From NCBI GenBank assembly GCA_007751255.1, contig CP036296.1, positions 1 to 64,000 of the forward strand: 64,000 bases of DNA. The letters run 5' to 3'. Below the pieces are notes generated by a model. That model saw only the letters and a program-made list of their open reading frames with translations. It made no database searches and was not told the origin of the DNA. The translations under genes and the position numbers were made by a program. Below are positions 1-11,068 of this stretch, piece by piece. Each line of letters opens with the position of its first letter. The first letter of the stretch is position 1. This DNA is from Engelhardtia mirabilis (GTDB lineage: Bacteria > Planctomycetota > UBA1135 > GCA-002686595).

Positions 1-1761
1 ATGCACCAAGCCAACTCATTCGAGCCGCACGCTCGCGTTCCTCAGAACGACCGACCGCGCCCCCTCCACCAAGAGACGGGCGCGGCGAGCGTGGACGGTC
101 CCGCGCTCCGCGCCGAAGCTGCAGGCGAGCTCTCGATCGAAGGGCTTCCCGGCGGTGATCCCCACGGCGCACACGACCACGATGGCGGGCAAGTCCCCGC
201 TCAGCACCTCGACGCGATCTGGGCCGACATCCAAGGCGTGCTCCAAACGTTCATCCAACGGGAGCAGTTCGACACGTGGTTCCGTCGCGCCGAATTGCGT
301 GGCCTCGATGCGAAGACGGCCACGGTTGCCGTGCAGAACGGCTTCACCCGCTATTTCATCGCCAACTTCTACACCGACGTGCTCGAACGTGCGGTGAGTG
401 AGGTCGTGGGCTCGTCGCGCGAGGTCATCTTCGAGGTCGATGCCGAGTTGACCATCACTCCCCGACGTGCCATGCCCCCGACGGGTGACGGCCCGGCGCC
501 GCCAGCACACGCCAGCGGCGCTGCGGCCGTCCTCCCGCCCTCGCCCGAGACCCCCATCGACGGGATCCGCGCGGCATCGACGCAGAGCCGACAGCGCGGG
601 GCCGCATCGCCGCGGCGGACCGATGGGCCCGAGCAGCCCGACCGACCGTCGACCGGTCAGACCCACACGCGCGCGTCGTTCGAAATGACCCCGGCGCCGC
701 GCCGGCATCGCGGTCTGCTCTCCGCCAGCGACGTCGGTCTGAACCCCGGCTACCGCTTCGACGCGTTCGTGGTCGGGCCGTGCAACCGCTTCGCACACGC
801 CGCCGCGGTGGGCGTCTCCGAGTCGCCGGGTCAGCAGTACAACCCGTTCTTCATGCACGGCAACGTGGGTCTGGGCAAGACCCACCTGATGCAGTCCCTG
901 TGCCACGCGCTCCTGGAGCGGAATCCGGACGTCCGGATCCTGTACCTCTCCTGCGAGACGTTCGTGAATCACTTCATCAGCGCGCTCGAGAACGGCGACC
1001 TGCACGAGTTCCGCAACAAGTACCGCAACGTCGACGTGCTGGTCGTGGACGACATCCACCTGCTCGCGAACAAGGAGCGAACCCAGGAGGAGTTCTTCCA
1101 CACCTTCAACACGCTCTACAACGCCGGCAAGCAGATCGTGCTCTCGTCGGACAGTCCGCCGAAGGACATCCCGACCTTGCAGGGCCGCCTGGTCTCGCGC
1201 TTCAAGTGGGGCCTCGTCACCGAGATGGAGCCGCCCTGCTACGAGACACGCATGGCGATCCTCAAGCGCAAGAGCCGCGAGCGCGGGCACGAACTCCCGG
1301 AAGAGGTCGCACGTCTGTTGGCCGAGCACATCGACACCAACATCCGCGAGCTCGAGGGCGCCGTCACCAAGGTTCTCGGCTACGCCGCCCTGGCCCAGCG
1401 ACCCGTCAGCGAAGAGTTGGCGCGCGAGTGCCTCAGCGAAGTCTTCGACGCGCGGCCGAGTGCCCCGAACATGGAGGACGTGCTGCGGGTCGTCACCCAG
1501 CACTTCAGCATGCGCCTGTCGGACATCCAGTCCCGCAAGCGGACGGCGGCCATCGCCTACGCACGGCAGGTCGGCATGTACCTCGCGCGGCGCGTGACGC
1601 GCCTGTCCCTCGAGGAGATCGGCGGATACTTCGGCGGTCGCGACCACTCCACGGTGCTCTACGCGATCCAGAAGATCACACGCCTGTCGAAGACCGACGC
1701 CGAGTGCCTGTCGTCCGTCCGCGAGCTGCAGCGTCAGCTCGACTCGCCCGCGTCCCGTTGA
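1..1761 (+). CDS. dnaA: Chromosomal replication initiator protein DnaA
   Basis: Initiates replication by binding DnaA boxes and melting the origin. Domain I is recognisable from about residue 70 (AIWADIQGVL...FDTWFR). A long low-complexity linker spans residues 155-235, the AAA+ domain has Walker A GNVGLGKTH at 287-295 and Walker B VLVVDD at 346-351, and domain IV carries the DnaA signature YFGGRDHSTVLYAI at 543-556. At 586 aa it is longer than the usual 440-470 because of about 65 extra N-terminal residues and the long linker. The ATG at base 1 is the only start considered; a start nearer residue 65 would also keep all domains. It is followed by a long noncoding stretch and dnaN, the classic origin neighbourhood. 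Confidence 0.97.
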   Translation: MHQANSFEPHARVPQNDRPRPLHQETGAASVDGPALRAEAAGELSIEGLPGGDPHGAHDHDGGQVPAQHLDAIWADIQGVLQTFIQREQFDTWFRRAELRGLDAKTATVAVQNGFTRYFIANFYTDVLERAVSEVVGSSREVIFEVDAELTITPRRAMPPTGDGPAPPAHASGAAAVLPPSPETPIDGIRAASTQSRQRGAASPRRTDGPEQPDRPSTGQTHTRASFEMTPAPRRHRGLLSASDVGLNPGYRFDAFVVGPCNRFAHAAAVGVSESPGQQYNPFFMHGNVGLGKTHLMQSLCHALLERNPDVRILYLSCETFVNHFISALENGDLHEFRNKYRNVDVLVVDDIHLLANKERTQEEFFHTFNTLYNAGKQIVLSSDSPPKDIPTLQGRLVSRFKWGLVTEMEPPCYETRMAILKRKSRERGHELPEEVARLLAEHIDTNIRELEGAVTKVLGYAALAQRPVSEELARECLSEVFDARPSAPNMEDVLRVVTQHFSMRLSDIQSRKRTAAIAYARQVGMYLARRVTRLSLEEIGGYFGGRDHSTVLYAIQKITRLSKTDAECLSSVRELQRQLDSPASR

Positions 1762-2859
1762 GCCCGTTGGCTGATCGAGAGCCTGCTCTGGCCTTGGAGA
1801 TCCCGGCGGTCGCCAAGGTCGGCCCTCGGGGCGGCTGAGGCCCCTGGACGGCTCCAGGCTCCCCCCACGCGGCCCCTGGGAGCCGCCAACAGGATGTCGC
1901 CGCAGTCATCCACTGGCCCCTGCCTCTCGCCCGCCCTGCCTCGCCTCAGCTCGGGTCCCACTCGCTTCCAGGCGAGCTGCGACAGTCAATCTGCCTGACT
2001 CTCTCTGGGCTCTCCCTGACCGAGCCCACCCACGGTGCGAGCGCACGGGGACGGCTGTGGTACGCCGTCCCCGCCGTTCCCCGCCGCGGCAACGGGGTTC
2101 GATCTCGATCAGCCCTGACCAAGCCTTACGCGGGCCCTTCGAGGCTCGCCATCGGCCGCGCGCCGACAGGCCCGAACAAGGCCTCGATTGGCTGCCTCCC
2201 GGGCCTGCCGGAGCCCCCTGCGAGCCGCTATGATGGGCCGACGTTAATTCAGGGGACCTCCCACGCGGTACGCCCGTCCCCCCGTCAGACAGGTCGAGCC
2301 CGAGCAACGCAGACCCCCCAACCGAGGCGCGGCTCCGGTCCAACCTGCGCTCAACGTCGAGTCCCCACTGCCGAACGCGCAACCGATCCACGCGCCACCG
2401 CCCGACACTGGATGTGAACAAGTCCGGGAGAAGACCCTGACAACCGACTCACAAGCCGCTCACGGGCTGCGCGCAAGCCGTTGACCGATCGACGATCTCT
2501 CCACTGCCGTCCACCAAACTCCGCCAGCCGCACGAAGCGGCCTTGAGAACTACCCCGGATCTCCACACTTCGTCCACGCGACTGAACAGCCCGCCGGCTG
2601 TTACCAAGGCGCCTGCGACCGATCCAAGTCTCTCGAGAAACAGTGGTTACAAGCACGACCCTGCACTCTCTCCCCGATTCGAGTCGTCCCTTATTAAGAC
2701 GAAGAAGAATACAACTGCCTCCGAGCACCCCTGCGCGCGTCGGGGCCCCGGCTCCGATGGGCCGGGCCCCGCGCGAGGAAGCAGTCCGAGAGAGCGACAC
2801 ACCACCGTCGAACGCCTTGCGCTCGACAACAACCGCATCAGCCCCGAGACGACGAAGCG
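1762..2859. other. dnaA-dnaN intergenic region, putative oriC
   Basis: About 1.1 kb with no convincing gene lies between dnaA and dnaN, the usual oriC position. I see three near-matches to the DnaA box TTATCCACA: TCATCCACT at 1906-1914 (+), TGTGAACAA at 2413-2421 (TTGTTCACA on the minus strand) and ATCTCCACA at 2559-2567 (+). About three matches at two mismatches are expected by chance in this length, so they are weak support. A comparatively AT-rich patch occurs at about 2690-2715, close to dnaN, and could be the unwinding element. The assignment rests mainly on position. Confidence 0.5.
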
Positions 2860-3963
2860 ATGAAAGTCCTCTGTGACCGAGAACGCCTGCGCGAAGGCCT
2901 CGCGCTCGTGCAGAGCATCGTGCCGACCAAGAGCACGCGCCCGGCCATCGAGAACATCTACCTCGCCGCGACGGACGATGCTCTCGAGCTCGTCGGCACG
3001 GACTTGGAGGTGTCGATGCGCTACCGCCTCGACGATGTGAAAGTCGCCGAGACAGGCACCGCCCTCGTGCCAGGACGAGTGACTGCCGACTTCGTGCGCG
3101 ATCTGGCTAGCGACACCGTCGAGCTGAGCACCGACGGTGAGCACCTGACCATCGTCGGTGGTGCCGACACCTGCACCCTGTCCACGACGGACCCGGACGA
3201 GTTCCCGACCGCCGCCCTCGTGCGCTTCGAGAGCACCGGCGCCCTGTCGATCCAGGGCGGCAACTTCGCCAAGTTGGTCAGCCGCACCTCCTTCGCCGCC
3301 GCGAAGGAGCAGGGACGCTACGCCATGCACGGGATCCTGACCCTGGTCGAGGACCAGGTCCTGCGCATGGTCGCCACCGACGGTCGCCGACTGGCCGTGG
3401 CCTCGACGCCCATCGACGACACCGGTGCGCCCAGGCGGGCGATCGTCCCCACCAAGGCCATGCAGGCCATGTGTCGGGTGATCGACGACACCCTCGAGCA
3501 GATCTCGCTGCAGTTCTCGGACAACCAGGTCGGCCTCAAGACCCGCGCGGCAGAGATCTTCGCGCGAGTCATCGATGGTGAATTCCCCCGCTACGCCGCG
3601 GTGATCCCCGCCGAGACGAGCAAGACCGTCGAAGCGGATGCGGACCTCATGGCCAAGAAGCTGAAGCTGGTCTCCAACGTGACCACCGCCGACGCTCGCG
3701 CCGTGAAGCTCACCGTCGCCGAGAAGACCATGTCGATCCGAGGACGGTCTTCGACCAGCGGCAAGGCCGAGTCTCAGCTCGACATCGACTACAAGGGCGA
3801 GGAGGCGGAGATCGCTTTCAACCCCGACTTCCTGCTCGACGGTCTGCGCAACTGCGAAACCGACCTCGTGCGCCTGGAGTTCAACGACCGGACCAGCCCC
3901 GGCAAGTTCACCCTGGGCGAGAACTACATCTACATCGTGATGCCGATCACGGCCGACGCCTGA
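2860..3963 (+). CDS. dnaN: DNA polymerase III beta subunit (sliding clamp)
   Basis: The ring-shaped processivity clamp that tethers DNA polymerase III to DNA. The 367 aa length matches the family (about 365-380). The start is typical (MKVLCDRERLREGLALVQ, then KSTRPAIENIYL), with domain 2 features such as LRMVATDGRRLAV and the C-terminal end YIYIVMPITA, close to the canonical MPMR-type terminus. ATG at 2860 gives the conserved N terminus directly. It lies downstream of the putative oriC and upstream of the dciA-like gene, as expected for an origin cluster. Confidence 0.96.
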   Translation: MKVLCDRERLREGLALVQSIVPTKSTRPAIENIYLAATDDALELVGTDLEVSMRYRLDDVKVAETGTALVPGRVTADFVRDLASDTVELSTDGEHLTIVGGADTCTLSTTDPDEFPTAALVRFESTGALSIQGGNFAKLVSRTSFAAAKEQGRYAMHGILTLVEDQVLRMVATDGRRLAVASTPIDDTGAPRRAIVPTKAMQAMCRVIDDTLEQISLQFSDNQVGLKTRAAEIFARVIDGEFPRYAAVIPAETSKTVEADADLMAKKLKLVSNVTTADARAVKLTVAEKTMSIRGRSSTSGKAESQLDIDYKGEEAEIAFNPDFLLDGLRNCETDLVRLEFNDRTSPGKFTLGENYIYIVMPITADA

Positions 3964-4045
3964 CGGTTGCGACAGGGCGATCCGTCCGCAGCCTGACCGA
4001 CCGCAGCGTGTCGCTACCGGCACCTCGATCACTACGGAGCCTGAC

Positions 4046-4375
4046 TTGACGAACGGAAGGCCTGGACGGGGTGGCTCCGAGCCCACGAGCTTCGGTGAGC
4101 TCCTGGGTGAGATCACCCACGCCGCCGGCCTCGATCGACCCAAGCGGACCGATCCCGTCTTCGACGCCTGGAACGAAGTGGCGGGCGTCTCGCTGGCTGC
4201 GGTCGCCCGTCCCGTCCGCTTCCGACAGGGCGAGCTTTCCATCGACGTCTCCTCTGCCAGCCACTACCACGAGCTCGTCGCCTTCCACGGCGAGGGGTTG
4301 CGCAAACGCCTCAACGAGGTCCTCGGCGACGAGCGCGTGAAGCGCCTGGTCTTCAAGCACCAAGCCGGAACCTGA
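4046..4375 (+). CDS. DUF721/DciA-like protein (helicase-operator family)
   Basis: A 109 aa protein with the DUF721 pattern: FGELLGEITHAAGL near the N terminus, DAWNEVAGVSLAAVARPVRF in the middle and an ELVAFHGEGLRKRLNE...VKRLVFK end. DUF721 proteins include DciA, which loads or assists the replicative helicase DnaB in bacteria lacking DnaC/DnaI. The gene sits between dnaN and gyrB, where many bacteria have recF followed by a DUF721 gene. It uses a TTG start at 4046 with ACGGAG at 4033-4038 as a plausible ribosome site. The family call is fairly firm; the helicase role here is inferred from family and context. Confidence 0.8.
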   Translation: MTNGRPGRGGSEPTSFGELLGEITHAAGLDRPKRTDPVFDAWNEVAGVSLAAVARPVRFRQGELSIDVSSASHYHELVAFHGEGLRKRLNEVLGDERVKRLVFKHQAGT

Positions 4376-4452
4376 ACGCGGTGGATCCCGAGCCGATCGG
4401 GACCGCCTGTACCGACACCGACTGCATCGAGCCTGCCCGCTGCGTCGTCGAC

Positions 4453-4484
4453 GCTCAGCCTGACAGCACTGTCTCTCGCTGAGC
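4453..4484 (+). other. Hairpin between dciA-like gene and gyrB
   Basis: Two nested inverted repeats: GCTCAGC (4453-4459) pairs with GCTGAGC (4478-4484), and inside it GACAG (4462-4466) pairs with CTGTC (4469-4473). No T-run follows, so this may be a weak terminator or an RNA processing structure ahead of gyrB. Confidence 0.35.
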
Positions 4485-4545
4485 CTCGGTCGACTGGGTC
4501 TATTCCGACTGACCCCCGTCCGCCCGCGCCCAGGCGCACCCAACC

Positions 4546-6978
<2,433 letters not shown>

Positions 6979-7022
6979 CGGCCTCGACGGTCGGTGGGAG
7001 CGGCGAAACGCCCGTGCCGGGA

Positions 7023-7042
7023 GCCTCGACCTTCGTCGGGGC
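7023..7042. terminator. Possible bidirectional terminator hairpin
   Basis: GCCTCGAC (7023-7030), loop CTTC, GTCGGGGC (7035-7042): an 8 bp stem with one G-U pair. It lies between the convergent gyrB and MshEN-domain genes. There is no clear T-tract. Confidence 0.4.
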
Positions 7043-7059
7043 TTCCGCGCGCGGAGGGG

Positions 7060-7608
7060 TCAGAGGTCTTCTTGCACCGCTGCGTCGCCGGCGTCGAAGA
7101 TCCCGCCCCACTCACCACCCTCGGCCACGTCGCCGAACTCGCTGGAGAGGTCCGCCAGCGACGCCGCGGGGAGGTGGCGCTCGAGCCACGACTGGTTGCT
7201 GCCGACCGAGCCGACCAGGCCGAGGATCTTGACCTTGTGGCGGTCCTCGAGCTCCTGAAGGATCTCGGAGGGAACCATCGCCGGCATGGCGATCGTGACC
7301 AGGTCGCCGAATCGGTCCAGAGGTACCAGGCAGTACTGGCGCAGGTACTCCGAGTCGAACAGCCCGATCAGCTCCTCGTTGGGCTCGTAGAGGTCGACCG
7401 GCACGAACGCCAGGTTGAAGACCTCCGAGGCGATGCGGCACAGCTCCCAGTCCGAGAGCAGCCCCTGTCGCACGAGCAACTCGGTGAACAGAGCACCGGT
7501 CGACAGGGCTTCGTGGAGCGTGTGACGAATGGTCTCGCCGTCAATGATCTGACGGTCGCGGATACTGTCCGCCAATCGCTCGTAGTCGAGGCGCTGAGTC
7601 TGCTTCAC
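7060..7608 (-). CDS. Stand-alone MshEN / GspE N-terminal domain protein
   Basis: A 182 aa protein resembling the N-terminal domain of type II secretion/type IV pilus ATPases (GspE/PilB/MshE): TGALFTELLVRQGLLSDWEL, then FNLAFVPVDLYEPNEELIGLF, LVPLDRFGDLVTIAMPAMVP and a DRHKVKILGLVGS strand. In the family this domain binds nucleotide or cyclic-di-GMP and is followed by an ATPase; here no Walker motifs follow and the protein ends. GTG at 7608 is preferred because the family pattern starts just after it and an AAGGGGG stretch precedes it; an upstream start at 7686 would add a low-complexity tail. It may be a regulatory adaptor, but that is inference. Confidence 0.7.
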   Translation of the reverse strand: MKQTQRLDYERLADSIRDRQIIDGETIRHTLHEALSTGALFTELLVRQGLLSDWELCRIASEVFNLAFVPVDLYEPNEELIGLFDSEYLRQYCLVPLDRFGDLVTIAMPAMVPSEILQELEDRHKVKILGLVGSVGSNQSWLERHLPAASLADLSSEFGDVAEGGEWGGIFDAGDAAVQEDL

Positions 7609-8038
7609 GGGGACGCCCCCTTGGGTACAGGGGACTCCGGTCCCTTCGGTCGTCGCCCCCAGGCCCCTGAAGGAAGCTCTGTCCATTTCTCGAGACGAGG
7701 GGCGACCCCGGGACCCCCGCCGGCAAGAAGATCCGGTCTGGGGTGTAACCGGGGGCCCATCGAACCGTCCAAATCGCTGGGCCCACCCGGGCGGGTGGGG
7801 GCGGTGGTGGCCGACGACAGGGGTGTTGGCGAGTCCGAGGACAGAGGCTCCGAGGACAGAGGCTCCGAGGACAGAGGCTCCGAGGACAGAGGCGAAGGCA
7901 GAGGAGGAAGCCGAGACCAGGACCTACCTCGCGAAGCCCCTCGCCATGAAGCGCCGGGGAGGCGCCATGAGGCCCCGGGTGTTCAGGAAGCCAGGAGGCC
8001 GAGCCCCGGAGGCCAGGCCGAGTTCCCGAGCCGGGAGG
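7609..8038. other. Intergenic region with tandem repeat
   Basis: A 430 bp stretch between tatA and the MshEN-domain gene, both on the minus strand. It holds four 15-bp tandem repeats (listed separately) and a 7 bp GC hairpin at 7782-7799 (CCCACCC/GGGTGGG). No convincing gene is seen; a long plus-strand reading frame crossing it is the antisense shadow of tatA and lptD. Confidence 0.6.
7834..7893. repeat. 15-bp tandem repeat, four exact copies
   Basis: TCCGAGGACAGAGGC occurs four times without mismatch at 7834-7848, 7849-7863, 7864-7878 and 7879-7893, in the noncoding gap downstream of tatA. Perfect copies suggest recent slippage expansion. Confidence 0.95.
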
Positions 8039-8626
8039 CTAGGGACGGCTCGCGAGGTCGCCGTCGTCGCCGGACTCCTCGCTGGAGGAATCCTCCGAGC
8101 CCCCGTGCGGGCCGTCGTCGGGGCCACCGGGGGGCGGGACTGCCGGCTCCTCGAGCTTGTCGCCAACGCGATCGTTCGCGCGGCCCCGGTTGTCCATGTC
8201 CCGGGGATCGATCACGGTCGTGCCCCCTTGGGGGCCGTTGGGATCGAGGATGCCGCGCTCAATGCCTCGGCCGGCGGGGTCTTCGAGGCCCCCGGGCAGG
8301 TCGCCTCGAGTTCCCGATGCGGCGCTTCGGCCCACGGCGCCGCCGGAGCTGGGGGGCTGGATACGCGGTGCGGCGGGGTCTCGTTCCGCGGAGAACTTGG
8401 CGTCGTGGATGGCGGACTCGAAGTTACGCCGCGCCCTACGCATCTCCTCGTCGATGCCGGTCTCGCGTTTGAGGTCGTTGAAGGCACGCCGGGCCTGCTG
8501 GACTCGCCCGGCGACTTGGCCGGCGACCTCGGGCAGGCGGCGCCCGAAGATCAGGACCGCGACCACGGCGATCAAGAGCAGCTCGGTCGGGTTGATGTTC
8601 TGGATGAACGCGAGCACGGCGGTCAC
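8039..8626 (-). CDS. tatA: Twin-arginine translocase subunit TatA/TatB-like
   Basis: Pore-type subunit of the Tat pathway for folded proteins. The N terminus has the short TM helix and glycine hinge pattern (NPTELLLIAVVAVLIFGRRL, then PEVAGQVAGRVQQARRAFNDLK), followed by a charged amphipathic helix and a long Pro/Gly-rich tail to 195 aa. The tail makes it longer than typical TatA (60-100 aa), so TatB is an alternative. GTG at 8626 is the start that gives the conserved N terminus. It lies 27 nt after lptD on the same strand and is probably the last gene of the envelope operon. tatC is not in the window. Confidence 0.85.
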   Translation of the reverse strand: MTAVLAFIQNINPTELLLIAVVAVLIFGRRLPEVAGQVAGRVQQARRAFNDLKRETGIDEEMRRARRNFESAIHDAKFSAERDPAAPRIQPPSSGGAVGRSAASGTRGDLPGGLEDPAGRGIERGILDPNGPQGGTTVIDPRDMDNRGRANDRVGDKLEEPAVPPPGGPDDGPHGGSEDSSSEESGDDGDLASRP

Positions 8627-8653
8627 ATGCTATCCGGCTGGGGGGGCGCCAGG

Positions 8654-11068
8654 TCAGTCGGCGAATTCGCCCGAGGGCAACAGGACGGGCGGGCGGCGTC
8701 TGGCAGTGATCGCCGGGGAGAGGCTGATGCCGAAGGAGGTCCCGCCCTCGCCGGAGCGCTTGTAGACGAAGAACTCGACCACCATGTCGTGGCCGTAGCG
8801 GCGGATCGTCCCGCGCGCGCTCAGGGACTTCGAGCCCTGCAACTCGAGGGTCTGGCGGGCTTCGAACTCCCACTTCGGGGTGAAGCGGTAGAGGGCGCCA
8901 AAGGTCGCCGCCTCGAAGACCTTCTGGTTGCTCGGCGGATCATCGCGGGCCATGGTGAAGCCAGCCTCGATGTCGAGCAGCTCGATCGGGCTGAACTTGA
9001 GCCTGGTGCGCGAGTACTCGGTCAAGCTCGACGCGAGGTCGTAGCGTCCGTCGTGGATCACGGCCACGGGCACCGGACCGAGCTTGGTCGTCATGCCCGC
9101 CAAGACGTCGACGGACTGCCAACTCGGGCCCTCGACGTCGGGTGAGTCGAACACTCGCCGCGATCGCACCTCAGCGTCGAGGTTGAAGGGAAATCGAGCC
9201 GCTTCGAGCCGCGCCCGCAGTCCAACGTCAAGGAAGGTGCCCTCGATCGGCTGCTCGAGCTCATCGATCGGGATCAGCGACCCGCCCCCGTCGGCCACCG
9301 CGACGTCGCGGCTGACGCCGATCGTCGGCGCGAACTCGGCGAGCCCACCCTGACGGCTACGCTTCCAGAGGTTGGACGTCAGCTTGGCGCCGACGATCAG
9401 GGCGCTGCGCGAGGGCGCATCGCCGTCGTCGGCCGCGTCGGTCCAGGCCGCGCCTTGGATGTCGGCGTAGGGAATCAGCCGGGCCGCCCCCTGCGCGACC
9501 GGGATCGGAAGCTCGAAACGGTGGGTCATGGCGACCCGCGCCGTCTCCTTCTCGCCGAACCCGTCGGTGAATCCGACCTCGTACTCGGGGTCGCCCTCGA
9601 GTCGCCGGTACCAGCCCGAGCTGGCCTGGGAACTCCAGACCAGGGGCGCGGCGGCCACGTGACCGATGGTCGTGCGCTGGCGGGCGTACAGCGCCTCGGG
9701 CAACTCCTCCACGTCCGTGCGCCAATTGTCGACCAGGACCGAAGCGCTCGCGCTGGCGTAGTTGGCGCCCCAGGCCTTACGCCAGTGGACGTAGGTCTCG
9801 CGTTGTTCGAACTGCAGATAGTCCTTCTCGAAGAACTCGGCCTGGACCCCCGGATCGCTCTGCTTGGAGACGACCACGTCGATCCACTCGCCGGGATCGA
9901 TGTTGAATCGGCCGCGGGTTCGGAACCAGGTCCGCAGGGTCTCGCGATCGGCCTCGTCGACCCGCACCAACCCGCGGTCCTCGGCGCCGTCGGGGATGAT
10001 CCCGAAGTTGGTGTCGATGCGGTAGTGGCCCTCGGACTGCAGGCGCAGGCCCAGGTCGAGCAGCAGGCCGCGCGAGCCCAGGTAGGAAGCATCGACCCTG
10101 AACTTGGCCCGGAAGTTGTCGGGATCACCAGACAACCAACGGTTCACGCCGCGGCCGAACTCACGCAGGTCCCTTGCGTAGCCCACACCTACCGTCGGAC
10201 CGTAGCGCGCCGAGTCCCCCACCGTCAGGTTCCGCAATGCCGGCTCGCCGTCCTCGTCCGCCACGTAGTTGATCGGCGGCAGGGGCAGGGTCAAGCGGTC
10301 CGCGATCCGCAGGCGGTTGCCCTTGAGGCTCACGCGCCAGGGGTACTCCGGATCGCCGGTGGGCGCCATCCGCAGCTCGTCGGTGCGCAGGTAGTAGTGC
10401 GGGACCTCGTGCTCGCAGGTGGTGATCTGCGCGTTGTCGGACCGCAGGGAACCGTCCGAGCTGATCCGCAGCCAGTCCGCGCGAACCTTGAACACGAAGC
10501 GGCTGCCGCCGATCTTTTCACGCACATGGATCCGGCCCTCTGAAACCCAGCCGTGGCCATCGATGCGGTCCACGTACAGGGCGCCGGCCGAAGCCACTCG
10601 CTGGCCCCCCTGGTAGAACTCGACCGGCCCCTCCAGGTAGAGCTCGCGTACGGAGGACAACTCCGGCCGCTTCAGCATGTCGCCGAAGCTAGTCTGGGCC
10701 ACCGGGCCCTCCTGCCCCTGCTCCACCGCAGCCGGGGCGCCGACCCTCAGGTCGCCTGGCTGTTGCGGGTTCCACAACTCGCCCCCATCCCGGTCGAGCC
10801 AGGCGATGGCCCAGGTGGCGTGGACCTCGCGATCGTCGTAGCGAAAGACGGGCGATTGCATGACCACCAACCGCGCATCGCCGTCGAGCAGGTTGCGCGT
10901 GTAGTCGTAGGTGATCGGCGGGAGACCGACCACGGCCGGATCCTGCTGGACGGGGCCTCGGGCGAAGGCGGACGTCCCCGTTGTGGCGGCGAGCGTCGCC
11001 GCTAGGGCCACGAGCCGACCCGACCGCGGTGCTGCGCCACGGCCTCTGGCCTGGTGGTGGGCGATCAC
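8654..11068 (-). CDS. lptD: LptD-like outer-membrane LPS assembly protein
   Basis: Predicted outer-membrane beta-barrel that inserts LPS into the outer leaflet. A signal peptide (GRLVALAATLAATTGTSAFA) is followed by OstA-like segments (LYLEGPVEFYQGGQRVASAG). Next comes an ITTCEHEVPHYYLRTDEL segment that closely matches the TC...P.W/Y...A motif at the start of the LptD barrel region, then about 550 residues of alternating barrel-like strands. The length is 804 aa, similar to LptD (about 780). The GTG start at 11068 overlaps the TGA of the upstream gene (GTGA) and has AGAGG about 8 nt upstream; a start at 11107 would overlap more. The C terminus (GEFAD) lacks a terminal aromatic residue, which is unusual for a BAM substrate. 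Confidence 0.82.
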   Translation of the reverse strand: MIAHHQARGRGAAPRSGRLVALAATLAATTGTSAFARGPVQQDPAVVGLPPITYDYTRNLLDGDARLVVMQSPVFRYDDREVHATWAIAWLDRDGGELWNPQQPGDLRVGAPAAVEQGQEGPVAQTSFGDMLKRPELSSVRELYLEGPVEFYQGGQRVASAGALYVDRIDGHGWVSEGRIHVREKIGGSRFVFKVRADWLRISSDGSLRSDNAQITTCEHEVPHYYLRTDELRMAPTGDPEYPWRVSLKGNRLRIADRLTLPLPPINYVADEDGEPALRNLTVGDSARYGPTVGVGYARDLREFGRGVNRWLSGDPDNFRAKFRVDASYLGSRGLLLDLGLRLQSEGHYRIDTNFGIIPDGAEDRGLVRVDEADRETLRTWFRTRGRFNIDPGEWIDVVVSKQSDPGVQAEFFEKDYLQFEQRETYVHWRKAWGANYASASASVLVDNWRTDVEELPEALYARQRTTIGHVAAAPLVWSSQASSGWYRRLEGDPEYEVGFTDGFGEKETARVAMTHRFELPIPVAQGAARLIPYADIQGAAWTDAADDGDAPSRSALIVGAKLTSNLWKRSRQGGLAEFAPTIGVSRDVAVADGGGSLIPIDELEQPIEGTFLDVGLRARLEAARFPFNLDAEVRSRRVFDSPDVEGPSWQSVDVLAGMTTKLGPVPVAVIHDGRYDLASSLTEYSRTRLKFSPIELLDIEAGFTMARDDPPSNQKVFEAATFGALYRFTPKWEFEARQTLELQGSKSLSARGTIRRYGHDMVVEFFVYKRSGEGGTSFGISLSPAITARRRPPVLLPSGEFAD

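Noticed and set aside
2543..2863. Short plus-strand frame running into dnaN
   Set aside because: Arg/Pro/Thr-rich noise in the putative origin, no ribosome site, and it overlaps the dnaN start in another frame.
7823..9145. Plus-strand frame starting with a PRTEA repeat
   Set aside because: The repeat arises from the 15-bp noncoding tandem repeat and the rest is antisense to tatA and lptD.
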